Of a stretch of 34,888 nucleotides of DNA, positions 24,294-32,598 are shown one piece after another. The position numbers and the translations under genes are program-made. Every line of letters begins with the position of its first letter. Positions within the stretch are counted from its first letter, which is position 1. Below the pieces are notes generated by a model that saw only the letters and a list, made by a program, of their open reading frames with translations, was not told the origin of the DNA and did not search any database. This stretch comes from Bacillus chungangensis (GTDB lineage Bacteria > Bacillota > Bacilli > Bacillales > Bacillaceae_C). Location of the stretch: NCBI RefSeq assembly GCF_030812995.1, contig NZ_JAUSTT010000036.1, forward strand, positions 1 to 34,888, in the 5' to 3' direction.

Positions 24294-25847
24294 TTGACTG
24301 AGAAAACAGAATTTTATCATCAAGAAAAAGTAATTGTGTTAGATTTCGGAAGTCAGTATAATCAATTGATTACAAGACGAATACGGGAAATTGGCGTATA
24401 CAGCGAACTTCATCCTCATACGATTACTGCGGAAGAATTAAAAGCCATGAATCCAAAGGGGATTATATTATCCGGGAGTCCTAAAAGTGTGAACGGAGAA
24501 GGCGCTTATGAATGCGATGAGAAGTTGTTTGATCTCGGAATTCCGATGTTGGGAATTTGCTATGGGATGCAGCTTATGTCTAAAAGATTTGGCGGCGAAG
24601 TAGAATCAGCACGACAACGTGAATATGGAAAGGCGTCTATTGAAGTTCAAGGCTCACCTGTTATATTTGAAGGCTTGCCCGAAAATCAGAGCGTATGGAT
24701 GAGTCATGGCGACTTAGTCATTAAGACACCTAAAGGCTTCTCTATCGATGCGGTCAATCCATCATGTCCAATTGCTGCGATAAGTAATGAAGAGAATAGA
24801 TTGTACGGTGTTCAATTTCATCCAGAAGTAGGACATTCTGTACATGGACAAGCAATACTGGAAAACTTCGTCTTAAAGATTTGTGGCTGTAAAGCTGATT
24901 GGTCGATGGAAAACTTTATTGAAGTAGAGACAGAACATATTCGCCAAGTAGTTGGCCAAAAGAAAGTGATTTGTGCCTTGAGCGGAGGTGTTGATTCATC
25001 TGTTGTAGCAGCGTTAATCCACAGGGCGATTGGTGATCAATTGACGTGTATATTTGTTGACCATGGCTTGCTGCGAAAAGGAGAGGCAGAGAGTGTCATG
25101 GAGACATTTGCCGATCGTTTTCACATGAATGTGATAAAGGTGGATGCACAAGAACGGTTCCTTTCTAAATTGGCAGGAGTAACAGACCCAGAAAAAAAAC
25201 GTAAAATTATCGGCAATGAATTTATTTATGTTTTTGATGATGAAGCAGAAAAACTGGAAGGAATTGAGTTTTTAGCACAAGGCACACTGTATACAGATAT
25301 TATTGAAAGCGGCACGGCCACTGCGCAAACAATTAAGTCACACCATAATGTTGGCGGTCTTCCTGAAGAAATGGAATTTACTTTAATTGAGCCACTAAAA
25401 GCATTGTTTAAAGACGAAGTGCGTGAGTTGGGGAAAGAGCTCGGCCTTCCTGATGACATTGTTTGGCGCCAACCGTTTCCAGGCCCTGGTCTAGGTATTC
25501 GTGTCCTTGGAGAAATCACGAAAGAGAAGCTTGAAATTGTTCGGGAATCGGATTTCATTTTACGTGAAGAGATAAAGAAAGCGGGCTTAGACCGAGATAT
25601 TTGGCAATATTTCACTGTCCTTCCTGGCATTAGAAGCGTTGGTGTGATGGGAGATGCACGCACATATGATCACACAATCGGTATTCGTGCAGTCACATCA
25701 GTTGATGGGATGACTTCTGATTGGGCAAGGATTCCGTGGGAAGTACTTCAAGTCATTTCAACTCGGATTGTGAATGAGGTTCCACATGTGAACAGAGTGG
25801 TTTACGACATTACGAGTAAACCGCCTGCAACGATAGAGTGGGAATAA
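24294..25847 (+). CDS. guaA: GMP synthase (glutamine-hydrolysing) GuaA
   Basis: GuaA aminates XMP to GMP using ATP and glutamine, the last step of guanine nucleotide synthesis. The 517-residue protein has an N-terminal class I glutamine amidotransferase domain with Cys89 in LGICYG and His176/Glu178 in QFHPEVG. The ATP-pyrophosphatase domain has the P-loop SGGVDSS at about residues 230-236. The C-terminal dimerisation domain ends in [10 protein letters not shown]. The start is TTG, fixed by GAGGTGA (24281-24287) and by the family N terminus. A TATAAT at 24271-24276 is too close to the ribosome binding site to be a simple promoter. Confidence 0.97.
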   Translation: MTEKTEFYHQEKVIVLDFGSQYNQLITRRIREIGVYSELHPHTITAEELKAMNPKGIILSGSPKSVNGEGAYECDEKLFDLGIPMLGICYGMQLMSKRFGGEVESARQREYGKASIEVQGSPVIFEGLPENQSVWMSHGDLVIKTPKGFSIDAVNPSCPIAAISNEENRLYGVQFHPEVGHSVHGQAILENFVLKICGCKADWSMENFIEVETEHIRQVVGQKKVICALSGGVDSSVVAALIHRAIGDQLTCIFVDHGLLRKGEAESVMETFADRFHMNVIKVDAQERFLSKLAGVTDPEKKRKIIGNEFIYVFDDEAEKLEGIEFLAQGTLYTDIIESGTATAQTIKSHHNVGGLPEEMEFTLIEPLKALFKDEVRELGKELGLPDDIVWRQPFPGPGLGIRVLGEITKEKLEIVRESDFILREEIKKAGLDRDIWQYFTVLPGIRSVGVMGDARTYDHTIGIRAVTSVDGMTSDWARIPWEVLQVISTRIVNEVPHVNRVVYDITSKPPATIEWE

Positions 25848-25974
25848 TTCACTAAGAGCATTTGAAGTGAAAACATTGATTTGACTGCATTTCGATGGTA
25901 CGTAAAATGGATAAAATAATCAAAAATGAATAGGTTCTCCGCCAAGATTCCGCCAGGGGAAACGAGGACATGAG

Positions 25975-26008
25975 AGAGATATTGTATAAAAGCAATATCT
26001 CTTTTTTT
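25975..26008 (+). terminator. Terminator of guaA
   Basis: AGAGATATTG (25975-25984) pairs perfectly with CAATATCTCT (25993-26002) around an 8-nt loop, followed by a run of six or more T. It is 128 nt after the guaA stop. Confidence 0.9.
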
Positions 26009-26074
26009 GTTTCCTATTTATTTTGAAGTCACTGTTTATCAGGGTTTTTGTACATTATCTATTAGAAAGTGTGA

Positions 26075-26182
26075 TCAAGCATTAAAAAATTTATTAGCAC
26101 ACGTAAGCGACCTTTGAAGGCTTTTCTCCGCCAAAATGTCGTTTTTTTAGTTGTGACTAAACTTTGGAGTGGTAGAAGATGA
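26075..26182 (+). pseudogene. C-terminal fragment of an unknown, probably phage-type gene
   Basis: A 35-codon frame without a start (SSIKKFISTRKRPLKAFLRQ, then NVVFLVVTKLWSGRR) runs to a TGA at 26180-26182. That stop overlaps the ATG of the methyltransferase remnant as ATGA, which is how coupled phage genes are packed. I do not recognise the family. Confidence 0.4.
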
Positions 26183-26343
26183 AATATAACATTATCTTCT
26201 ATGCTGATCCACCGTGGCAATATCGATAAAGTAAAGGACAAGGTGTGGCAGAAAATCATTATCGTACATATAAGGCGGATATGCTGTTTTATGCAGCTTA
26301 TTCCACACATGTGGAGTGCTGTGTTTCGCTCGTTAGGGAGTAG
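26179..26343 (+). pseudogene. MT-A70-type adenine DNA methyltransferase remnant
   Basis: The frame starts MKYNIIFYADPPWQYR and then meets TAA (26227-26229). One frame over it continues SKGQGVAENHYRTYKADMLF until a TAG at 26341-26343. DPPW is the catalytic motif IV of MT-A70 family N6-adenine methyltransferases, and a GQGVAENHYRT-like segment follows it in phage and mobile-element members. The rest of the domain is lost or unreadable. GGAGTGGTAG precedes the ATG. Such genes are common in prophages of Bacillaceae, so this is likely prophage debris. Confidence 0.7.
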
Positions 26344-26472
26344 CCATTTAATTAAGAGCGGTATTTACCTACTGTTTAAGCCCGACATTACTAAGCAATC
26401 GTTTTTTTGTGTATTTGGAGTAGTGTATTGCAGTGTGGTCATCCATTGGAAAAGTGTGCATTTGCGCTAACC

Positions 26473-26481
26473 TGCTATAAT
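26473..26481 (+). promoter_or_regulatory. Extended -10 promoter upstream of the cyclase-like gene
   Basis: TGCTATAAT (26473-26481) is a perfect extended -10 element. No clear -35 is present at 17 nt. It lies about 75 nt upstream of the start of the interrupted gene at 26558. Confidence 0.5.
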
Positions 26482-26557
26482 ATTTGTGTAGTCTTATTCA
26501 AGATAAAGTTATATGTGGACTTGTATCGTTTTACAGTAATCTATGTTGGGAGATAGT

Positions 26558-26871
26558 ATGATGTTGATAAGAGGTAGTGTGGATAAGTACGACAGGGAGA
26601 CTTCGCAACATATTGTTGCGTACTTGGATATACTAGGGATTGCAGAAAGAATGAAGGCAGGGTACGAATGCCAAAATCTTGCGATGAACAAGCTTCATAA
26701 CTTATATACTTTAAGCAAATTGATATGGAAGGATACAGTGATATTAGGTTCAAAATATTTTCCGATAATATTATTATCGTTAAGAAATTGTCGGAGCAGT
26801 CGGATAAACGGCTTCTCGATATAAAAGTGTTATTAGATTGCGTTGCAAGTTATAAATGTCAACTAAATTAT
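26558..26871 (+). pseudogene. Nucleotidyl-cyclase-like gene, 5' part (frameshifted, cut by IS)
   Basis: The first frame reads MMLIRGSVDK, then HIVAYLDILGIAERMKAGYE and MNKLHNLYTLSK. After a frameshift near 26716-26720 the next frame reads GYSDIRFKIFSDNIIIVKKL and on to LLDCVASYKCQLN, where the IS element begins. YLDILG and KIFSDNI resemble the two metal-binding strands of class III nucleotidyl cyclases (the patterns FxDIxGF and a second conserved Asp). The match to the 3' part at 28595-28870 supports one gene family. GGGAGAT precedes ATG 26558; an ATG at 26543 and one at 26561 are alternatives. The gene has two lesions, so it should be inactive. The cyclase assignment is an inference from motif pattern; such proteins are often annotated as hypothetical. 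Confidence 0.6.
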
Positions 26872-28586
26872 GGCTCTTACGCAATGTTGGGGAATAATCA
26901 CCTGTTGCTAAAGTAAGTAATGAAATCACTTTTTTAAAATACTATTTAGAAACGTACAATACACGTATACGCAAGAGTTCAAAACTTGCTCGTCCATACA
27001 TCATTCGTTTAATCATCTTTAATCGGTTTACATGACCCTCTACAAATCCATTGCTATCCTCAAAAGAACATGCATGGAGAGTCGACGGAAAATCAATGAG
27101 TAATCGATTAATAAATGTTTTTGCTAGGGGATCTTCACGGCTTTTTTCGTACAAAATAAGCTCTCGTAAATGCTCTTTATCACGGTTTGAAATCGCTTCT
27201 CGAAATCCCTGAATAAAAGCGAAATAGGGACGTAATGCTGGGTATTTTTTAAGAACATGATTAACGAGCGCTCTATCTTTCTCTGTTGAAGAAAATGTCC
27301 ATTGCCATAAAGCACGGCGAATTTCCCTTCTCGTATAATAAGCTGATGGCCTAAGCGTTTGTCCTTGTTTCCGTTTTTTTCGAACATCCGTAACCAACAC
27401 CCGTACTGAACCATAAGATCCTTTGTATCCTTGCTTCGTTATCGTATCGTATATCTCTTTTACAGTATGTCCTTTTATTTCTAAAGATAAAACGGCCTCT
27501 GTCCAAGCATCAATCGGTTTTAGACGTTTTTGTCGTTCACCAGTTCCTGGATTTTCCTTCAAGAGATCTGCCTTTGCAGTTCGCCGATCGATGTTCATAA
27601 TTGCAGCGATCCGTTGGAGTGAATATCCTTCTTTTTTTAATTTTTTAACTTGAAGTGCTCGTTCCCATTTTTTCTCTACGTTTTGTTTTCTACGTTTCTC
27701 CTGTTTGGTTAATGGTCGCGGGGAAGGTGGAGAAGATTGATTATCGTCTTTTAATAGACGTAGTGGAAGCACTTTTTGTATGATCCGATCATGCAATGTC
27801 CATAGATTTTGGATAAGATGAAAGCGATCGTGAATTTGGATCGCGGGTGGAAGAACCTGGTCTATCACTTCCCGAAAACGAGCGAAACGGTCTCTAGAAA
27901 TTCTTTGAATGGGTGGATAGTTTCTCAGCCATGACTTCAGTGTCTCAATTGTACGATCAGGTAATAGGTCAATCGGTTGAGAGGTAAGCGCGTCACAAAT
28001 AATGACCCCGTATCGCTGCCGTTTTTTGAAGGCAAAATCGTCAATTCCAACGAAAGGGACTCTCCTTCTTTGGAAGAGGTGTCCGGTAGACAAGACGTAA
28101 TAAAGAGTCATGACTAATTGACATGCCTAATGTTCGGCATACTTTTTCTGCCTGGACTGCATTGGTAGAGAACACTACTGCCCGAAGAGCGTCTTCCATC
28201 CGTTGAGTACGCCTACGATGAGGGGCTATCCAAGGCAATCGTTCTGTAAACACTCGTCTTTTACATTTATTATTTTGACAGAACCATTTATGAGATTTTA
28301 CATAAATAATGACCTGACGTGCTTCCAAAGGAAGGTCTGAAATTTTACGCATATATGTGCTGTGACGTTTAAAGGTACGCTTGCCACATTGGGGACACGA
28401 GGCAGAAGATGAAGAAAGAAAAGCGACGAACTCCACACGGTCAGATTTATCTACTACCGAAACTACTTCGAGACGGGAATCTAGCCGTTTTAGTAGATTC
28501 TTCATGAGAATACACGTCCTTTTTCTTTTAGTTATTATATTCCAATTATATCTTAGAATAAGCCTCACTAAAAGTGCGTAAGAGCC
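26872..28586 (-). mobile_element. ISL3-family insertion sequence, complete ends
   Basis: The element is 1715 bp and bounded by perfect 12-bp inverted repeats GGCTCTTACGCA (26872-26883) and TGCGTAAGAGCC (28575-28586); similarity continues a few bases further in. It carries one minus-strand ISL3-type transposase reading frame, broken by a frameshift. ISL3 elements usually create 8-bp target duplications. Here the flanks TAAATTAT (left) and ATTTTTAA (right) do not match. The element splits a cyclase-like gene. Confidence 0.88.
26942..28505 (-). pseudogene. ISL3-family transposase (frameshifted)
   Basis: The N-terminal part (28505-28041, from MKNLLKRLDSRL) contains the zinc-finger region with CPQCGKRT and a distal CQNNKCKR, and ends in a helix-turn-helix-like part reaching PLPKKESPF. 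The C-terminal part, in another frame, starts VGIDDFAFKKRQRYGVIICD, the beginning of the ISL3 DDE domain, and runs to a stop at 26942-26944. The join falls in CCCTTTCGTTGG near 28045-28055, where removal of one base restores a single protein of about 520 residues. AAAGGAC precedes the start. It may be an inactivating indel or, less likely, a programmed +1 shift at TTT-C. Mobility now probably depends on another copy. Confidence 0.85.
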
Positions 28587-28594
28587 ATTTTTAA

Positions 28595-28870
28595 GTTAGC
28601 ATTTCTACAAGTTTCCAATGTTCAGCGGTTAAAGACAGTGTTGGGTGGCTTGTTCGTGTAGGAATTTCAATAGGCGAGTTATTTATTGATGAAACTATGG
28701 TATGGGGAGAAGGGCTTCTTAAAGCATACGATCTTGAGAGTAATTCAGCCATATACCCTAGAATATTGTTGGATTCAAGTTTGCTTAGGCATATTGGTTC
28801 AGACAAAGAATTAAACGAGTATGTACAACAAGACTTTGATAATTTGTACTTCTTAAATTACTTGCCATAA
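28595..28870 (+). pseudogene. Nucleotidyl-cyclase-like gene, 3' part (separated by IS)
   Basis: A 91-codon frame without a start runs to TAA 28868-28870. It contains SISTSFQCSAV, then DSVGWLVRVGISIGELFIDE, MVWGEGLLKAYDLE and AIYPRILLDS, ending in DFDNLYFLNYLP. The RVGISIGEL segment resembles the RxGIxxG strand of cyclase homology domains, and VWGEGLLKAYDLE follows as the helix after the active site. The 5' part ends in CVASYKCQLN, which looks like the same place in the protein as STSFQCSAV here. The two halves therefore seem to overlap by several residues rather than abut. Confidence 0.6.
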
Positions 28871-28897
28871 AAAAAGACGTCCAAATGAATGAACGCC
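28869..28897 (-). terminator. Possible minus-strand terminator
   Basis: On the minus strand GGCGTTC (28897-28891) can pair with GGACGTC (28882-28876) using two wobble pairs, followed by seven T. It lies downstream of the minus-strand methyltransferase gene. Confidence 0.4.
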
Positions 28898-29130
28898 TTT
28901 ACAGTAATAGCGGTTTTATCTTATAGAATTTAACTAAGTTTGAATATTTCGGTAACAGAATTCAACAAGTATTTGATTAGGTGCAAATTGCACTTTTTAT
29001 TTTATTCTATATAGCTTGGTATACGTTTAGATTAAGTTTTTCTCAATCAATACGCCCATAAATTAAACAAATAGTCAGATAAACAGACAGACTTTTATGG
29101 TATAAAAGTATTTTATAATTAAAGAAATAC
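28898..29130. other. Intergenic stretch, nothing recognised
   Basis: The stretch is AT-rich with no open frame of interest. GTGCAA-A-TTGCAC (28981-28993) followed by a T-run was noted, but its loop is too short for a normal hairpin. Confidence 0.3.
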
Positions 29131-29730
29131 TTATGGTCTAGCCCATATCAGATATAAATAACCTCCTAAGTAACGTTCTTCCCGAATGAGTTTTAAATTA
29201 GACTTTTTTACTATTTCAGTAATATTTCTGTCTTGGTGGCACCCTACTAGCTTTAGAGCTAAAGGATTCGAGAGTTTTTGCACCCATCCCACAGTTTTGT
29301 TTGTACAAATTCCATGCTCTAACAAAAGAATTTTTCCTTCTGGCTTACACCACTTTTGAAAATTATTCAGAACATGGATAGGGTCTTGATAAGCACATAA
29401 ACTTGCAGATGATATGATAGTATCAAAGCTGTTTGTGCTTAGCTCAACAGTTTCAACATCTTCTTGTATAAATGTTGTTTTAAAAGGATAATTTTTTGCA
29501 GCATTCCGTGCTGTTTTTAGCATTTCATGGCTAAAGTCTATTCCTGTCAATTCAATATTTCTGTTATAGTAGGGGAAATTAAGTCCAGAACCAATTGAAA
29601 CTTCTAATACTTTTCCTTCAGCTTCTTGAAAAATTCGTTGACGAAACTTATAAGCATGATTATTTTTTCGTCGTTTATTATATTTCTTTGCTTGCTTATC
29701 AAATTTTTGAATTAATGATTGCCGATCCAT
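29131..29730 (-). CDS. Class I SAM-dependent methyltransferase
   Basis: This 199-residue Rossmann-fold methyltransferase has the SAM-binding motif I VLEVSIGSGLNFPYY (about residues 42-56), then ELTGIDFSHEML (acidic residue binding the ribose), FIQEDVETVEL and SFDTIISSASLCAYQDP. The later part with LLEHG, PLALKLVGCHQDRN and a closing YLIWARP resembles METTL7-like or lipid/small-molecule methyltransferases. GAGGGATGGT precedes the ATG. It follows the alpha/beta hydrolase gene by 60 nt on the same strand and may share its transcript. The substrate is unknown. Confidence 0.85.
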   Translation of the reverse strand: MDRQSLIQKFDKQAKKYNKRRKNNHAYKFRQRIFQEAEGKVLEVSIGSGLNFPYYNRNIELTGIDFSHEMLKTARNAAKNYPFKTTFIQEDVETVELSTNSFDTIISSASLCAYQDPIHVLNNFQKWCKPEGKILLLEHGICTNKTVGWVQKLSNPLALKLVGCHQDRNITEIVKKSNLKLIREERYLGGYLYLIWARP

Positions 29731-29790
29731 ACCATCCCTCTATTCCGCCATTCAGATCAGTTTAAGACCTGGATGATCCATCATATTTAT

Positions 29791-30753
29791 CTATTCAGAT
29801 GTACATTCTTCATGTGTATTAATTAAGTCAATTAAATTCCTGATTGCTTCAACCACTTCATCTGGACAATCTGTATGGATCGTGGTATGTCCAGCACTTT
29901 TGAGGATACGATTTTCTCCACGCGGAACGGAATTTGCTAATTTTGTGTAAACAGTATTTTTAATATTGTTGAAAGGATCAAGTGTATCACGCAGAAATGA
30001 TTTACTCGTGATCGGAGTCATGAACGGGTCGATTCCCATCGCTGTAAATACGATCAATGGGATTTCAGGCAAGTTTCCTCCTTTACGTATCTCTTCATAG
30101 AGTTCGCTGTTTAAGTTTTTTCTTTCTGTCATCGTTTTTGACAATGTCTTGAGATGATATTCAATTAGTGATTCACGAATTTCGTCTGGCCAAGTTGCAA
30201 ACATTTGATTAAACAAAACACGAAAAGACTTTTTGTAAGTTAAAAGTGCCCGAAGGATAATAAAACTCTGCTGAAAAAGATAACGTTTTTTAAACTTTGG
30301 TGTATTGGTGAGAAAGTCCTCGTGAGGCGGTTCTAGCAAAATCATCCCAGCTACCTCATCTGGAAATCGTTGTGCATACCGATGTGCGTAAATTCCTCCT
30401 AACGAGTGACCGACGAATAGATAGGGAGCCGGAACACCAGCAGTATGCAATACATTCCGCAATTCATCGGTGACCTCAAGGGCACTTCGAGGGAGCTTAA
30501 CGTGATCGCTCCAGCCTGTTCCTGATCGATCATAAATCACTGACGTCGCACACTGACTAATTTTATGATGGATATTTAGGTAATCAAGTCCGACCATCCC
30601 AGCAGCTGGGATGAAAACTACTGAAGGACTTCCAGACCCAGAACGATTGAGCCACAAACGACGTCCCCCAACATTGTAGAAACTTCCAATCAGTGACTCA
30701 CTGTCTAAAGAACCAGACTTATCAACTCGTTGTTTCTCTGTATGAATTATCAT
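29791..30753 (-). CDS. Alpha/beta hydrolase
   Basis: This is a single alpha/beta hydrolase fold of 320 residues. FIPAAGMVGLDYLNIH forms the oxyanion-hole region, SVIYDRSGTGWSD the next strand, and FVGHSLGGIYAHRYAQRFPD contains the nucleophile Ser in GHSLGG. A lid of about 80 residues follows. The catalytic His is likely in LKSAGHTTIHTDCPD near the C terminus. The frame opens at 30783, but AGGAGG lies 6 nt before ATG 30753, which is therefore the start. A candidate promoter TTGTAA-18-TATTCT lies upstream. It sits downstream of a TetR gene on the same strand and may belong to its regulon. The substrate is unknown. Confidence 0.87.
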   Translation of the reverse strand: MIIHTEKQRVDKSGSLDSESLIGSFYNVGGRRLWLNRSGSGSPSVVFIPAAGMVGLDYLNIHHKISQCATSVIYDRSGTGWSDHVKLPRSALEVTDELRNVLHTAGVPAPYLFVGHSLGGIYAHRYAQRFPDEVAGMILLEPPHEDFLTNTPKFKKRYLFQQSFIILRALLTYKKSFRVLFNQMFATWPDEIRESLIEYHLKTLSKTMTERKNLNSELYEEIRKGGNLPEIPLIVFTAMGIDPFMTPITSKSFLRDTLDPFNNIKNTVYTKLANSVPRGENRILKSAGHTTIHTDCPDEVVEAIRNLIDLINTHEECTSE

Positions 30754-30912
30754 TCGAGACCTCCTATAGTTATTGTTTTTCATGTATCAATAGAATACTA
30801 ATTCAAAAGAGCCTTTTACAATTTCTTTACTAACATAGAGAAAGTGTTATATTCTCACTTTATGGGAACACATAGTAACTCCTTTCCCGAGTAATTAGGT
30901 AGTCGGATACAT

Positions 30913-31536
30913 TCATTTATAAAATATTTCCTTAAGTTCATTAAGATAACCATCTAGATCTGTAAGCACCTTGTCATAATCTAATTCAGTAAATTCTAAG
31001 TTCCGAAGATCTTCCAGAATCTGATTTGTAAAACCAACATTCGCCCAAAAAATAACCCGTTTGCATCTTTCAAGGTTCAATCCTTCTCTGAATTTAGTTT
31101 CATCAACAATTTCAAACATTTCCTCTTGGCATCGTGATAGCTTTTCATTCACTTTTCCTTCTAGATTTTTATTGATTTCATCGGAATTTGTCATGCCAGT
31201 AATCTTAATAAAATCAAATATCCAAGGATGCTGTTGTAGTAACTCAATCTGGAGTATATAGGATTGTCGAAGCCTTTCAAAAATATCTTTTTCATTAAAA
31301 TTCATTAAATCAAGATATTCTTTATTAATCATGTCAGTGCAATAATCATAAAGGAATAAAAAAAGATCCTTTTTACTATTTATATAGTGGAACATGAGTC
31401 CCTTTGAAATACCTGCCTCTTTTGCGATAACATTCGTTGAGGCATCATCAAATCCCTTCATGGAAAATTCTTTTAGTGCAGCATTTAAAATAACATCTCT
31501 TCTTTTGGGTTCCAGATTCAAAATCTTTAAATGCAT
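30913..31536 (-). CDS. TetR-family transcriptional regulator
   Basis: The 207-residue repressor has an N-terminal TetR helix-turn-helix (about residues 10-55) with RDVILNAALKEFSMKGFDDA and IAKEAGISKGLMFHYINSKK, followed by a ligand-binding helical domain. A GTG at 31545 is in frame, but AAAGGTGG is 5 nt before ATG 31536, which gives a normal N terminus. A perfect palindrome covers part of its own promoter, so it should repress itself. It probably also controls the hydrolase downstream. The ligand is unknown. Confidence 0.9.
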   Translation of the reverse strand: MHLKILNLEPKRRDVILNAALKEFSMKGFDDASTNVIAKEAGISKGLMFHYINSKKDLFLFLYDYCTDMINKEYLDLMNFNEKDIFERLRQSYILQIELLQQHPWIFDFIKITGMTNSDEINKNLEGKVNEKLSRCQEEMFEIVDETKFREGLNLERCKRVIFWANVGFTNQILEDLRNLEFTELDYDKVLTDLDGYLNELKEIFYK

Positions 31537-31584
31537 GATAACCACCTTTGCGGATTTATTTAATTGATCTGTTAGGTCAATAAA

Positions 31585-31615
31585 ATTATAACGCGATTTA
31601 CCTATAAGGTAAATC
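31585..31615 (-). promoter_or_regulatory. tetR promoter with overlapping perfect operator
   Basis: On the minus strand TTTACC (31613-31608), a 17-nt spacer and a perfect TATAAT (31590-31585) form a sigma-A promoter. The palindrome GATTTACCT-ATA-AGGTAAATC (31595-31615) has two exact 9-bp arms, covers the -35 and fills most of the spacer. This is the layout of an autorepressed TetR gene; the start codon is about 50 nt downstream. Confidence 0.78.
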
Positions 31616-31626
31616 AGTTAAATTAG

Positions 31627-32000
31627 GAAAATATAAAATGATTTAGTAACGTTTTTCTAAACAGCAATAACTGGATAAGAACTTTTTGTTGCACAACTCT
31701 TATCATCGATAACTCGTAGCATTTGATAGGAAAAACTCAATTGACTCCCTGTAAGACCTTCACGTTTATCGATATTTGATAAATTCTGACAAGGAGAACT
31801 AAATATGAATAGATGATAGCCATCTTTTTTGGTAATACTTCCCCAGATGGAGGCATATGAGGAAAGTGTCGTTTTGTAATAGATACAGATGCTTTTCTCT
31901 ATCTCACTTGTCCACGTTGGTGTAATTCCATAACGAGAAGTGGAGAGGGGGGAAGACACCTATTCCATCAAAAAGACTTCCCAATTTTAAATTTGTGATA
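31627..32000 (-). pseudogene. C5-cytosine DNA methyltransferase remnant (N-terminal half)
   Basis: On the minus strand KLGSLFDGIGVFP (SAM-binding motif I) is followed, after a frameshift in a run of six C (31947-31952 on plus), by SRYGITPTWTSEIEKS, then SITKKDG and FSSPCQNLSNIDKREGL, which contains the catalytic Pro-Cys motif IV, and ends at SYPVIAV. The stop TAG (31659-31657) is where the family has Trp of VWENV; the next residues KNV continue the pattern. So the piece has a frameshift, a nonsense change and no C-terminal target-recognition domain. Its sequence type is that of phage and ICE orphan methyltransferases. The N-terminal side runs in frame into an integrase fragment. Confidence 0.8.
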
Positions 32001-32193
32001 TAATAATTTTGTCCTTGTTTTCCACTAAATTCTTCTGGTTTCAAAAGCAATAGCTTTGAGTATTCTTCTCTTGCTTCTTTCTTAATAGTTAATCCACTAC
32101 GATATTTTTGAATCTTTTTCCCTTTAGAATCATATCCTAGCTTTGCACGAAAATAGTAAGTACCATTTGTTGCTTTTTTCGGGTCTTAGCCAT
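32001..32193 (-). pseudogene. Tyrosine integrase arm-binding domain remnant, fused to the methyltransferase remnant
   Basis: A minus-strand frame begins MAKTRKK and, after a frameshift in the T-run at 32174-32179, continues KATNGTYYFRAKLGYDSKGK, KIQKYRSGLTIKKEAREEYS and KLLLLKPEEFSGKQGQN. This is the N-terminal arm DNA-binding domain found in integrases of phages and Tn916/ICE-like elements (GTYYFR, a Tyr-Arg-Ser-Gly segment, and KKEA). The core-binding and catalytic domains are gone, and the frame passes straight into the methyltransferase motif I. A deletion has joined two genes of a former element. Confidence 0.72.
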
Positions 32194-32356
32194 TGTTTGA
32201 AAAGAAGATGGCTTCATCGTTCTCACCCCCCTTCTTGTCATGAAAGGAAGTGAGCGATGCTCTTTTGTCTCCCTTTGCACTAAGTCCCGACACGAAAGGG
32301 CTGTCAGTTGCATTTCTGGTAAAAAAACTTTTAAAAAAGTTTTTAGCAAACAAAAA

Positions 32357-32392
32357 AACACATAAGCAGATTGTTCAATCTGTATATGTGTT
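32357..32392. terminator. Long hairpin, probable terminator on either strand
   Basis: AACACATA-AG-CAGATTG (32357-32373) faces CAATCTG-TA-TATGTGTT (32376-32392), an almost complete 17-bp stem with a 2-nt loop. TTTT follows on the plus strand, and on the minus strand a run of seven T (A-run 32353-32358) follows. It lies downstream of the ABC transporter operon and may end it. Confidence 0.65.
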
Positions 32393-32598
32393 TTACTAAT
32401 TCGTTCCATATGTCCTAAAAAACCACATGTATCCAATATAGGTGGATAACCTTTTTTGACAAGATTTCTAAAAGCAAATATTGTTGCATAACAATATATT
32501 GCAATTGGCATGAAGAAATCTAATGAAATGAAGGAATGATTGTTTCTCCATCTCTACAAATTTATTTCCTTATTTTGTCTAAGTGATGAAACCTAAAC

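Noticed and set aside
26578-26586. Single perfect DnaA box in the cyclase-like gene
   Set aside because: A lone box within coding sequence is expected by chance and has no neighbours.
30840-30912. Eight-codon leader peptide (MCSHKVRI) after an AAAGGAG site between tetR and the hydrolase
   Set aside because: It is too short to support, there is no attenuator hairpin after it, and it may be chance.
32200-32511. Small minus-strand ORF reading into the integrase remnant
   Set aside because: The upstream part runs through a hairpin and has no protein-like features or ribosome binding site. Only the part from 32193 matches an integrase.
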